A DNA stretch of 64,000 nucleotides, taken from NCBI GenBank assembly GCA_031553595.1, contig JAVBLI010000016.1:336951-400950 (forward strand). The letters run 5' to 3'. Each line of letters starts with the position of its first letter. Position 1 is the stretch's first letter. A program made the translations under genes and the position numbers. The notes beneath the pieces were generated by a model. That model saw only the letters and a list, made by a program, of their open reading frames with translations. It ran no database searches and was not told the DNA's origin. Positions 33,742-41,667 of this stretch are shown here, piece after piece. Source of the DNA: RGIG3701 sp031553595 (lineage in GTDB: Bacteria > Planctomycetota > Planctomycetia > Pirellulales > Thermoguttaceae).

Positions 33742-34605
33742 TTACTCAGATCGGAAAAGCCGGGCGAAATCCGCGTTTTCATAAAGACGGGCGCCGTTAT
33801 TTTCGGGGACGGCCCACATGCCGGCGTTTCCGCGGAAGGCGTGATTCCATCCGTACGTGCCGCCACCGAAATGGATGCACTGCTGGCGGAAGGCGTAAAC
33901 GATCTGCCATGTAAAATCGGACGCGCCTTTTTCCAGGGTGGAGCGGTAAAGCTTGTTCGCGCTGACACCTTCCAGCAGGAGCGTGCCGGGCGGACAGTCG
34001 AGAAATTCATCGCGGTTAATTTTCCCCTGCATTTCCTGAATCGCGATCCACGGCGGAGACACCACCAAGCTCCACGTCAGTGTGTGCAGCGTCTGCGGAA
34101 TCCGGCGTAAAAGGAACACGTCCGCCGGAAGGTTTTCCATCGTGCCGGCCCATTTCCACCCATCCGCCGGGAGTTCCACTTCACGTGTTTCGTGTGTGAG
34201 ACGGTAAGAGAGGCGGGTGCCTCCGGTGACGGTCACGGAGTCCACGTCCTGCGTGCTGAGCGTGTCATATTCCACCGTGGCCAGGGCCCAGGAACCGGCG
34301 TAAGAGTTCACCGCGTCATGCATGGCGGGTATCGTTTTCCGCACCACGGCATGATCATCCACGGGCTTAAACGTCAGCCGCACGGGAATGACCTGCGGAC
34401 GATTCGGGTAAAACGTGGAGTTCGTGTAATCGTATTCGGACGCCCCTCCCATGACGTCTTGCGCGAACGCGTCCCGGTCATCCCACGCGACGAGAAATTT
34501 GCGTGTCGCCTTAAACCCTTCCGGGGTAAAGACTTCCGTCGGCGATCCGCCCAGCTCGAAAAAAGAAACCGAGTGGGCAGGGGATGGTGTGATCTGCTGT
34601 GTCAT
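33742..34605 (-). CDS. Phage structural protein, unrecognised
   Basis: 287 residues, no signal peptide. Beta-rich sequence with VRLTFKPVDDHAVVRKTIPAM, TLTWSLVVSPPWIAIQ and FTWQIVYAFRQQ. The position at the 3' part of the structural block, after head-tail genes and before the glycosyltransferase, fits a tail or fibre-associated protein. Start ATG at 34605 follows AAAGAGAAAATC; the frame to 34707 overlaps the upstream gene. Function unknown. Confidence 0.6.
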   Translation of the reverse strand: MTQQITPSPAHSVSFFELGGSPTEVFTPEGFKATRKFLVAWDDRDAFAQDVMGGASEYDYTNSTFYPNRPQVIPVRLTFKPVDDHAVVRKTIPAMHDAVNSYAGSWALATVEYDTLSTQDVDSVTVTGGTRLSYRLTHETREVELPADGWKWAGTMENLPADVFLLRRIPQTLHTLTWSLVVSPPWIAIQEMQGKINRDEFLDCPPGTLLLEGVSANKLYRSTLEKGASDFTWQIVYAFRQQCIHFGGGTYGWNHAFRGNAGMWAVPENNGARLYENADFARLFRSE

Positions 34606-34663
34606 GATTTTCTCTTTCGGAATGATCAGGTGGAAAAAAGCATAAATGGCACGTGGCCGGATA

Positions 34664-35239
34664 TCATGCGGAACCGCTGCCGGAGCTGGAGGAACCTTCG
34701 GTTTCATCCTCTGCCGGGGCGTATTTTTTTCCGCACAGCGCTAAATCATAAACGGCTTGCGTGGGGTGAGGATTATGAATTTTCAGCAGGCCTGATTCCG
34801 CGGTGACAGCCCAGAGTGCGTTCGGGGCGCTGACGCAAAAAAAACCTTCTGCCGGAATGTGAATGCTGTGGGTGGCGCCGCCGAAAAATCCCGCCCAGGC
34901 ACTTTGGTCGCCGCTGCCGAGAATCAGCGTGGCGGAAGGAGAGTGATTCACGAGGAAAAGCGCGCCGATCGCCGTGAAACGCAGCGGTATGTAATCGTCA
35001 AAAACAGGGCAGGGAAGCGCTAGCAGATCCAGCGTGTGGATGCCCCCGGCGGGAATGGTAAGATTTTTTTCAGACCAGACCGTCATTTCGTTCGCGGCGG
35101 AGTCCGTATTTTCCGTTGTGGAAATGAACTCCAGCGTTTTTCGCAGCGCCCCTCGCTGGGTCTGATGCATGTTCGCGGCAGTCGATTCGCGGAGCCAGCC
35201 GAGCTCGGCATGTATGGTCGTCTTTTGTGAAAATGACAT
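34664..35239 (-). CDS. Phage structural protein, unrecognised
   Basis: 191 residues. N-terminal helix region (MSFSQKTTIHAELGWLRES), then a beta-rich domain: TIPAGGIHTLDLLALPCPVF, LFLVNHSPSATLILGSGDQ, THSIHIPAEGFFCVS. The pattern resembles small beta-sandwich decoration or tail modules. It ends in a Ser/Gly-rich tail (EGSSSSGSGSA). ATG at 35239 has AAAGGAGATGTT directly upstream; the 404-residue frame to 35878 reads through the next gene in another frame and is rejected. Overlaps the start of the next gene on its 3' side only as a long alternative frame. Confidence 0.62.
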   Translation of the reverse strand: MSFSQKTTIHAELGWLRESTAANMHQTQRGALRKTLEFISTTENTDSAANEMTVWSEKNLTIPAGGIHTLDLLALPCPVFDDYIPLRFTAIGALFLVNHSPSATLILGSGDQSAWAGFFGGATHSIHIPAEGFFCVSAPNALWAVTAESGLLKIHNPHPTQAVYDLALCGKKYAPAEDETEGSSSSGSGSA

Positions 35240-35286
35240 AACATCTCCTTTTGATGAGGTTGGGAGAAAAGGTGAATGCGGGGAAT

Positions 35287-35694
35287 TCAGCGGGCGTTGA
35301 TCGTCAACTCCATTTCCGTTTCCAGAAGCCAGTGATCGTGATGGACGCACGTCCTTTTGTCGGAAACACGCCGGGCGGTGAATTGCGTCGTATCCCCTCG
35401 CTCGGGGTTTGGCGTGACGGCGTGAAGGATGCCGGAAAAATATGTCTCCAGCGCATCCGCCAGACGTGTCAGCGCGTCGCGTGTGGGGGCGTGGTAGGTG
35501 ATCTTCATGGTGCTGACGTGCTGACGCATCCCCATGTTCGTGGGCTTTCGCGACCCGGAATGTGTTTCCAGTAGCACCATAAACGGCAGGATTTTGCCTG
35601 GTGACATTCCGGTGCTGATCCGCGTTACGCTCAGTATTTCCTGTAGTGCCGGCGTGTTTTGCCAGACACTTCGAAAAAGTGATTCGGCGTTCAT
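35287..35694 (-). CDS. Phage head-tail or tail-completion-size protein
   Basis: 135 residues. ESLFRSVWQNTPALQEILSV at the start and PFMVLLETHS...MKITYHAPTRDALTRLADALETYF in the middle resemble the size and layout of DUF3168/minor tail-completion proteins, in which a short helix precedes a ferredoxin-like fold. The family match is tentative. ATG at 35694 overlaps the 3' end of the upstream gene by 4 bp (35691-35694), typical of translational coupling. Confidence 0.55.
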   Translation of the reverse strand: MNAESLFRSVWQNTPALQEILSVTRISTGMSPGKILPFMVLLETHSGSRKPTNMGMRQHVSTMKITYHAPTRDALTRLADALETYFSGILHAVTPNPERGDTTQFTARRVSDKRTCVHHDHWLLETEMELTINAR

Positions 35695-36362
35695 GATAGT
35701 TTCCTTTCCCCGGGGATTTCCTCGGCCAGGCATTTTGAAATCGTTTGGGAGGCGGAAGCCGGGTGGAATTCCAGGATGCGCAGCCGACGGTGATCCGGTG
35801 TGACGAAACAGTCTTCAGCGCTCGGAGTGATCCATGATTCGAAAAATATTTCGTACCGCGGCGCAAATATTTTTTCATTACGGGTGGTTTTCATCGGAAC
35901 GACTTTCGCGTTTATTCCTGATTTTGAAATGACGTAACTCACTTGCGGTACGCCACTTACGTCGAGAGACCACTTGGCGGTAAACAAATCCAGCCAGGTG
36001 TCCAGGCCGTGACGGAGGCGGAGATCCTGGGTTTCGCATTCCCAGCACCGAATCGCCTGCAGGTAATTCACGCGAAGGATTGTCCACGTGTCGCCGGCGG
36101 AGTCGTGGATCTGATCGCCGACAGTCGGCTGTTCCGGCCTCGTTTGCTTTTTGTCATGCGGATCGTGAAAATCATCGGCGAAAATCCACGCGGATTCCCA
36201 CTTATGGCTTTCCGAATCGCCCTGCCTTTGGGTTGCCCGCGCCTTTCGCCGCAGGGCGAACGGAATGAGAAAACTCGCTTCACTCTGGGGACGGGAAATG
36301 CGAATCGCTTCCGTCTTATCGGTAATGATGGGAAAATCTTCCTCGGGCGAAAATGGTTTCAT
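35691..36362 (-). CDS. Phage structural protein, possibly head-closure/connector
   Basis: 223 residues. Contains DDFHDPHDKKQTRPEQPTVGDQIHDSAGDTWTILRV, a pattern (given in part) in which a 'GDxIxDxxGxxWxI' strand pair resembles head-closure/stopper proteins that read 'tvgd.v.d.dG..y.V'. No certain family. GGAGGAAAGGT lies directly upstream of the ATG. Coupled to the next gene by a 4-bp overlap. Confidence 0.58.
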   Translation of the reverse strand: MKPFSPEEDFPIITDKTEAIRISRPQSEASFLIPFALRRKARATQRQGDSESHKWESAWIFADDFHDPHDKKQTRPEQPTVGDQIHDSAGDTWTILRVNYLQAIRCWECETQDLRLRHGLDTWLDLFTAKWSLDVSGVPQVSYVISKSGINAKVVPMKTTRNEKIFAPRYEIFFESWITPSAEDCFVTPDHRRLRILEFHPASASQTISKCLAEEIPGERKLS

Positions 36363-36432
36363 ACCTTTCCTCCGGTAGTAATTTCTTCGGTTATTTTGAT
36401 TGGAATGACGTAAATCGTTGCGAGGAAATACT

Positions 36433-36651
36433 TTACGTCCCAGCCTGGGTGCGGATCTCGCATGGACTTTCGGACGCGAGCTGCGTGTTACACCAGCTTA
36501 CGGTGCTCTGGAGCTGCTTCAGGTAGGTCTCCCAGGAGACGGATTGCCCGTCGATCGCGTAAGTCGGCTTCGGTGACTTCGTTATCTCTTCGATGATTGC
36601 CAGTGTCTGAGAGCGGATCGTTCGCAGTTGGTTCAGATAATCTTCGTGCAT
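36433..36651 (-). CDS. Small phage protein, mostly helical
   Basis: 72 residues: YLNQLRTIRSQTLAIIEEIT and SWETYLKQLQSTVSWCNTQL suggest a two-helix hairpin joined by the strand KPTYAIDGQSVSW. Clear AAGGAG 5 nt upstream of the ATG. It is similar in size and composition to small head proteins coded beside connectors in phages. Function unknown. Confidence 0.65.
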   Translation of the reverse strand: MHEDYLNQLRTIRSQTLAIIEEITKSPKPTYAIDGQSVSWETYLKQLQSTVSWCNTQLASESPCEIRTQAGT

Positions 36652-36687
36652 GGTTTCTCCTTCGGGGATGCATGTTCTGGCGGCGGA

Positions 36688-37098
36688 TTAAATCGCGTAA
36701 AGACGGAAACGTAGCGTGATTACCGCGTGTTTTTCAGCATCCGCTGCCGGCGTGAGTTTGTAAATGACCAGGTAATGACGGTTCGGTTGGGTAAAAATTC
36801 TGCCGTTTTCATTTGTCAGCGTATGCAGAAAATTATAGCCTTCCTCATCGGATTGCCAGCGCGCGTCAATTTGAAGTGTCGGGAACATAACCTCGATGGC
36901 CGAGACGGGTATGTCTCGATATCCGCGGAGAAAGGTCGATTTTTCCGGCGCATATGCGTCCAGGAGGAGGACACTCATACGAATCTCGCGGATGTCCGCC
37001 GGGGTCAAGAGCGTCGCGCGATTGCCAGGCAGGCGGGCCATGAGGGTGATGCTGCCGTGTGTGAAAACATTTCCGTAAATATCGCGTGCTTGTGTCAT
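36688..37098 (-). CDS. Phage structural protein, unrecognised
   Basis: 136 residues, beta-rich: GSITLMARLPGNRATLLTPADI, EIRMSVLLLDAYAP and HYLVIYKLTPAADAEKHAVITLRFRLYAI (abbreviated). No family recognised. ATG at 37098 follows AAAGGTG; the frame to 37215 lacks a ribosome site. It starts within 2 bp of the stop of the preceding small gene. Confidence 0.6.
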   Translation of the reverse strand: MTQARDIYGNVFTHGSITLMARLPGNRATLLTPADIREIRMSVLLLDAYAPEKSTFLRGYRDIPVSAIEVMFPTLQIDARWQSDEEGYNFLHTLTNENGRIFTQPNRHYLVIYKLTPAADAEKHAVITLRFRLYAI

Positions 37099-37099
37099 G

Positions 37100-37318
37100 T
37101 TACACCTTTGCGTGATCTGGTCGGGGGTTCTGGAAAACGGATAGATGGGCGCCGCCGCTGGCGGGTGAATAGGTGCATCCTGCCACGGCGGTTGCGTTGT
37201 AAACCTCGCCAGCAAAACAACTTACGTCGCCCTTGCCCGGCGGGTCCGTTGCTTTGAAAGCACTGCATTTCCATCCCAAGAGCTTGCGGAACAGGTCGAA
37301 AAAAGCAGACTGGTTCAT
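37100..37318 (-). CDS. Small phage protein
   Basis: 72 residues: MNQSAFFDLFRKLLGWKCSA, then a Gly/Ala/Ser/Pro-rich part with three further Cys or Thr. Its ATG overlaps the stop of the upstream gene (ATGA), with GGGGGTGA as ribosome site, so it is translationally coupled. Function unknown. Confidence 0.6.
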   Translation of the reverse strand: MNQSAFFDLFRKLLGWKCSAFKATDPPGKGDVSCFAGEVYNATAVAGCTYSPASGGAHLSVFQNPRPDHAKV

Positions 37319-37881
37319 GAATTCACCCCCGTGACGGCCTCGGCGTCCGCGCTTGTACTCACCTCCAGCGCGGCATGTTGCGTGCTGCCGTCCGTGCGGT
37401 GAATGAGCCATTTGTTTTCGGTGACCCGGCTTTCGAGATGGGCGAGGATGATCGTGCACAGGCAGTGCAGCGGCGCGGCGGATTCCACATGCGTCACGCT
37501 CCGCGTCAGGACGGCGTCGGCGATTTGCGCTGCGGAAGGAGGCGACGAAATGCTCGGGATTTCCGGGATGTCTGCAGCGACAGCGTAGGTTTCGAAATAT
37601 TTTTCGCAGGCATCGATCGCGGTATTGGCCGTGCTGGATGCGAAGCGTAAAAGGATATGATTGGCGTCGGTTTCGTTTGATGTCAGTGCCAGGCGATAAA
37701 ATCCCGGAAGGTTCGAGGCGTCCACGGCCTGGATGCCGGGTGAGGAAATTCGGGAGAACTCGCCCCCGTCCCGGGAAATGTAAACATTCATCGTGGCGGC
37801 GCTCTCACCCGTGATCGGGGCACCAGTGCGATTGTCGTAAGTATAGAAAATAGCCCAACTTGCGTCTTTACGTTTTGGCAT
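37315..37881 (-). CDS. Phage structural protein with Ig-like N-terminal strand region
   Basis: 188 residues. WAIFYTYDNRTGAPITGESA...MNVYISRDGGEFSRISSPGI and NLPGFYRLALTSNETDANHILLRF resemble the small beta-sandwich found in many phage proteins that carry a 'tsxnetdadxixlxx' line. A helical C-terminal half follows. No certain family. Coupled to the next gene by ATGA overlap. Confidence 0.6.
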   Translation of the reverse strand: MPKRKDASWAIFYTYDNRTGAPITGESAATMNVYISRDGGEFSRISSPGIQAVDASNLPGFYRLALTSNETDANHILLRFASSTANTAIDACEKYFETYAVAADIPEIPSISSPPSAAQIADAVLTRSVTHVESAAPLHCLCTIILAHLESRVTENKWLIHRTDGSTQHAALEVSTSADAEAVTGVNS

Positions 37882-37892
37882 TTTGTACCTCT

Positions 37893-38138
37893 TTATGCAT
37901 TCGTTGTTTCGTCGAGAATGGTCCAGGAGTCGCGGATGACACTGTTGTCAAGGATGTATTCGTGGGATACGTTCAGCTGCATATTGTCGTCGAGATTCGG
38001 GGAATTTGTCACATCATACGGATATCCGAGCTGGAGTTCGTCGACCAGCGCGTCGGGCGGGTTGCTGATCCGCTGCCCGGCGTGCGTGATGTGTTTAACG
38101 GCCTGGATGTGCTGGGAGTCGAATAAAATGTATCGCAT
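37893..38138 (-). CDS. Small phage protein
   Basis: 81 residues: MRYILFDSQHIQAVKHITHA, with a later acidic part DELQLGYPYDVTNSPNLDDN. No family recognised and the ribosome site is weak, but the frame is packed between two phage genes on the same strand. Confidence 0.5.
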   Translation of the reverse strand: MRYILFDSQHIQAVKHITHAGQRISNPPDALVDELQLGYPYDVTNSPNLDDNMQLNVSHEYILDNSVIRDSWTILDETTNA

Positions 38139-38203
38139 GGGAATTGGGGTGGTAAGGGTGAAGGGTGGGTATGAATGGGTGCCGTAATGGGCGTGCTACC
38201 CGT

Positions 38204-38611
38204 TTAATCTACCTTGGGTGTCAGTGTGAGGTATTTATGTACATCGCAGAGAACTGTGTCGCCGACTTTTTCGACTCCAAGACGGTAGTAGGCGTTGAAG
38301 GTCGGAATAAAAATGTTGTCATACGTGCAGTCGTCGCCATTGAAAAGCCACGTTGCTGGCGCCGAGAAAACGGGTGCCGAGCCGCCGGTGAAAAAGTTGA
38401 TGCCGCCGTATTGGAATGCGGCTGTCGCGTTGATGGCCAGGGATGAAAGCGCGGTGGTGAATGTGTAAAGCGTGTTGGTGTCGAGAGTTACGTTCACGAT
38501 AGTGTCGGTGCTATTGGTTTCGTAAACCGTCTTTCGTTCCAGCGCCGCGTGGGCGTTGGGGTCGTAGTTGTGCTGCAAAAGGACGGCTTTGGGAGGAATG
38601 GATAATGACAT
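38204..38611 (-). CDS. Phage structural protein, beta-rich
   Basis: 135 residues with high Thr/Asn/Ala content: TDTIVNVTLDTNTLYTFTTA, SSLAINATAAFQYGGINFF, TWLFNGDDCTYDNIFI. It lies directly downstream of the capsid gene and its terminator. The composition suits a virion decoration or tail-tube-type beta protein. No family recognised. Confidence 0.55.
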   Translation of the reverse strand: MSLSIPPKAVLLQHNYDPNAHAALERKTVYETNSTDTIVNVTLDTNTLYTFTTALSSLAINATAAFQYGGINFFTGGSAPVFSAPATWLFNGDDCTYDNIFIPTFNAYYRLGVEKVGDTVLCDVHKYLTLTPKVD

Positions 38612-38650
38612 AATTGGTACTTGTGGTTGGAGGAATGGGATGACGATTTG

Positions 38651-38689
38651 AAAAAATGGCAGGCGCGACGCGTATCTGCCGCGCCTGCC
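38651..38689 (-). terminator. Intrinsic terminator after the major capsid gene
   Basis: On the minus strand GGCAGGCGCG / CGCGCCTGCC pair around a 12-nt loop, followed by six T. A terminator after the capsid gene is common in phages. Confidence 0.85.
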
Positions 38690-38703
38690 GGGGGAGTTGA
38701 AAA

Positions 38704-39870
38704 TTAGCCGGTGCAGCAGATCACGCAGCGGGGATCGAGCACGGCGGGAGTGCCGCGTTCGCTGGCTTTGAAGCGGATCAGGATGTCCTGTGAAAAATCG
38801 GCCTCACTGAAACGCGAGGAGCGGGTGACAGTGATCGGCCAGTTTTCCATGTACGCGAAGGCTTTTTTGAAGTCGCCGACGAACCAGTAATTCTGGGCGT
38901 TGGGCGCCGAAACGCCTTCGGAAAGCAGCAGCCGGTAGGCGAAAGCGCTGTCCAGGACATGGTAATTCTGCAGCGGATTATTGGTCGTCGTCGTGCGGAC
39001 GCCGTTGTTGGAAGTCCACGAAACTTCGTTCGTGCTGAAAATCCGCGAGGCGGTGTAACGCTTCCCGGGCATGACCAGCACCGTGTTCGATTTCATCAGG
39101 ATCGGCTCCTGCGAATTCAGGTCGAGCATGTCGGCGAAGAGTTGCTCGGCGGTGTCGACGTTGCTCCAATCCTCGAGAACATTCCCCGCGAGTTTATTCA
39201 CCCATGGCGCGGCGGCATCGCCGGAAGTGTAGTATGTATTGTGACTTGCACCGTTGCGGGAGTAGGTATTCGTGATGCCCAGAACCATTTTCAGAATGCG
39301 TTTCTCGCGATCCATGCCGAGGATTTCACCGACCTCCGACGCGCGCCGTAGGATCAATCCGGTCTGGTCGAAAAAGATCGCCTCGCGGGTGACGGGGACG
39401 ATCAGGCCGTGCTTGGTCGTCTCAGGCGTGTCGACATACTCCTCGCCGAAACCGACGTTCGGATACTTCATGCCCTCGTGAATTTCCATGGCCTTCGATT
39501 CGATTTTTCCGATTCCTGGGATCCGCTCCTTCGCCAGACGCGAGGGGATGGTCTCGACCAGGCGGGAGGCGACGAACGATTCGTGGCGGTACGAATCCAG
39601 AATTTTCGCGAGAATGATTTGCCCCGAAATGTTCAGGAAGGCACTGGTGTCGACGGCTTCGCTTTCGATGATGGAGTCGCCGACACGCGGGTCAAGCGTC
39701 CGCACCCACTCCGCACCGTCGGGAATGGACGCCTCGGCCAAGTCGCGGAAGCTGAAATCCTCAGGCTTCAGTTCTTTCGTTTTCAGCGCCTCGACGAGAT
39801 GCTCGGTCGTTTTTTTCGCGCCGTCGAGCTCGAATCGGCGTTTGAGTTCACGATAATAAATGGTTTTCAT
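38704..39870 (-). CDS. Phage major capsid protein
   Basis: 388 residues. It follows protease and decoration genes and precedes a strong terminator, the normal place for a capsid gene. Sequence: a charged N-terminal helical region (delta-domain-like, RELKRRFELDGAKKTTEHLV), then RVGDSIIESEAVDTSAFLNIS, GIVPVTREAIFFDQTGLILRR (abbreviated) and VLVMPGKRYTASRIFST, with an HK97-like fold expected from order and content. C-terminal Cys pair (VICCTG). ATG at 39870 has AAAGGAAG upstream; the longer frame to 39918 lacks a site. Confidence 0.8.
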   Translation of the reverse strand: MKTIYYRELKRRFELDGAKKTTEHLVEALKTKELKPEDFSFRDLAEASIPDGAEWVRTLDPRVGDSIIESEAVDTSAFLNISGQIILAKILDSYRHESFVASRLVETIPSRLAKERIPGIGKIESKAMEIHEGMKYPNVGFGEEYVDTPETTKHGLIVPVTREAIFFDQTGLILRRASEVGEILGMDREKRILKMVLGITNTYSRNGASHNTYYTSGDAAAPWVNKLAGNVLEDWSNVDTAEQLFADMLDLNSQEPILMKSNTVLVMPGKRYTASRIFSTNEVSWTSNNGVRTTTTNNPLQNYHVLDSAFAYRLLLSEGVSAPNAQNYWFVGDFKKAFAYMENWPITVTRSSRFSEADFSQDILIRFKASERGTPAVLDPRCVICCTG

Positions 39871-39941
39871 ATTGCTTCCTTTCCGGATTGGGTAGTGGGA
39901 GATGATCAGGGATTGCAATTGACGTAACTTGTGTGCCAGAC

Positions 39942-40448
39942 TTAATTTGAGGAGCCGGAGCCGTACTCCATGACAGTACCGCTGACGCCGCCGTGAACGA
40001 CTGTCGAGAGAATGGAAACGTACACCGAGCCTGCCTCCACGTTGTGGATATGGGTGACGCGGCCGATCGCGCCCGCTTTATCGGTGACACGCGTGACGGC
40101 CTGGTCGCTGAGCTTGTTGCCAGCCCCGCCGTTGGTGGCGCCGACCAAATTGCCCAGGCGGACGTTTGCGCCGTATTTGTCGAATTGGAACGTGCCGGAC
40201 GTCGCGATCCGAATCGGGGCGTCGCTCCCGGCGGGACTCGCCTGCATGGCGACGCCGATAAAGCGGGATGTCAGTTGCGTTTGTCCGTTGGCTGCCGATC
40301 CGCTATAAGTCATGGCGGAGGCTGGCTTTACGGTTTTCGCCGAGGGGTCCATCCAGAGTAGGTCGCCGATGGAAATCGTGGTGTTAGAATCGACGTTGGC
40401 AATGACGGGATTCGTTTCGCCCCAGCGCCATCGAAAATTGGAACTCAT
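39942..40448 (-). CDS. Phage head decoration-type protein
   Basis: 168 residues, Gly/Ala/Thr-rich and beta-strand-rich: TTISIGDLLWMDPSAKTVKPA, RFIGVAMQASPAG, IRIATSGTFQFDKYGANVRLGNLVGA, RVTHIHNVEAGSVYVSIL. This layout matches small capsid-decorating/stabilising proteins (DUF2190-like), which are typically coded directly upstream of the capsid gene, as here. CACGGAG precedes the ATG. Confidence 0.72.
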   Translation of the reverse strand: MSSNFRWRWGETNPVIANVDSNTTISIGDLLWMDPSAKTVKPASAMTYSGSAANGQTQLTSRFIGVAMQASPAGSDAPIRIATSGTFQFDKYGANVRLGNLVGATNGGAGNKLSDQAVTRVTDKAGAIGRVTHIHNVEAGSVYVSILSTVVHGGVSGTVMEYGSGSSN

Positions 40449-40512
40449 GATATTTCTCCGTGGGTAAAATGTGACGATGATTGGGAATGACTATACAAGG
40501 GAGGTTACGATG

Positions 40513-41211
40513 TTATTTGGTAATGGAACGGACGAAATCCCGGACACTGGCGGGCTGGGATATTTCGGGCCGCTGCTCTCGACTGCACGGCGTGGGGAAC
40601 ACGGGAGCAGTGACGGATGCCGGTGTCAAATTTCGCACTTGTTCCGTCATCGCGGCGAGCTGCGTTTTTAACGCTGCAATTTCCTCCTGTAATGCGTCCT
40701 GACGGGCGGTGACATGCATGGATTCGAAGAGCCCGGCGGTCGTCGCGGGGTCGGCCACCAGGTCCACGCTGTTGACGCTGAGGATTTTTCGCACGATCGT
40801 CTTGCCGTCCACACGCTCGGTCACCGCGCGGACATTGTGGGAAAAACCCACATTTTGCGGCGAATGTTCGGCGTCCCAGATCAACTGCTCGGCAAGAACG
40901 TGCCGCGGGTTGAAATACAGATCGGCAAAAAGACCGTCGCTGTCGCGAACCGCCACGTTGCGGATATCACCCAGACGATCCTGATAATCCCGCGGCGATG
41001 CGGGGTCGCCTTTCGGATGATTGACGTTTACCTTCGCCCCCTCATAGCAGATCGCGGCCTCTTTGAGCGTCTCCAGTGGATAGACACGCCCGTTGCGAGA
41101 TGCCAGCCCCAGCACTTTCACGCCACGAATGATGCCCTGACGCCGGTCGACCTGCATCGCGGCATCCTTCGAATGAACGTATTCCTGTATCACAAGATGA
41201 TTGTCTTCCAT
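40513..41211 (-). CDS. Phage prohead protease with C-terminal scaffold
   Basis: 232 residues. The protease-like part has GIIRGVKVLGLASRNGRVYPLE, VNVNHPKGDPASPRDYQDRLGDI (His-containing), and KILSVNSVDLVADPATTAGLFES, whose 'S-V-D-L-V-x-x-P' line contains the serine of the assemblin-like fold. A coiled-coil C-terminus follows (QEEIAALKTQLAAMTEQVRN), the classical scaffold part. It would mature the capsid. ATG at 41211 has AAGGAGTTATC upstream. Located two genes before the capsid. Confidence 0.8.
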   Translation of the reverse strand: MEDNHLVIQEYVHSKDAAMQVDRRQGIIRGVKVLGLASRNGRVYPLETLKEAAICYEGAKVNVNHPKGDPASPRDYQDRLGDIRNVAVRDSDGLFADLYFNPRHVLAEQLIWDAEHSPQNVGFSHNVRAVTERVDGKTIVRKILSVNSVDLVADPATTAGLFESMHVTARQDALQEEIAALKTQLAAMTEQVRNLTPASVTAPVFPTPCSREQRPEISQPASVRDFVRSITK

Positions 41212-41258
41212 AGATAACTCCTTGAAAACCAATGGTTTACGTAAAAATTGATTGATGG

Positions 41259-41495
41259 TTATTCGCATTTGTTTCCGCATTTTTTCATTCGCTCGGTTTG
41301 CGACCGGATGTTCTGGATGATACCGTCCTGGATCACGAAATGGATTCCGGCACTGCCGAAATATCCTTTTCGCAGAACACTTTGAAGCAGCTCGCGAAGT
41401 GTACTCTCGACCGATTCCATCTGCGCGTTGTGAGAAATGGAAGTGTGGGCCTGATGTTGAACGCCAAGCCTCGCGTCCGTGGTGTTCGTTGGCAT
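41259..41495 (-). CDS. Small phage protein
   Basis: 78 residues: MPTNTTDARLGVQHQAHTSI, then HNAQMESVESTLRELLQSVL and IHFVIQDGIIQNI, ending in a Cys/Lys tail (RMKKCGNKCE). Ribosome site GGAGG 7 nt upstream of the ATG at 41495. It sits between portal and protease genes. Function unknown. Confidence 0.65.
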   Translation of the reverse strand: MPTNTTDARLGVQHQAHTSISHNAQMESVESTLRELLQSVLRKGYFGSAGIHFVIQDGIIQNIRSQTERMKKCGNKCE

Positions 41496-41667
41496 GAATT
41501 TACCTCCGATCGTAAAATAGCATGATTTGCGTTTGGGATTGTGTGATGAAATCATAACAAGAGGGTGGCACGATGATGGGAAAATGTTTTTGCAAATGGA
41601 CGTAACTCGTTAAAAATAAGCTACTTAAAAAAATTTCAGATGAAAATATTTCCTGCCGGAGGTGAGG

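Noticed and set aside
34664..35878. 404-residue minus-strand frame
   Set aside because: Only the 3' 191 codons from ATG 35239 (with AAAGGAG) look real; the upstream part overlaps another phage gene in a different frame and is His/Arg-rich.
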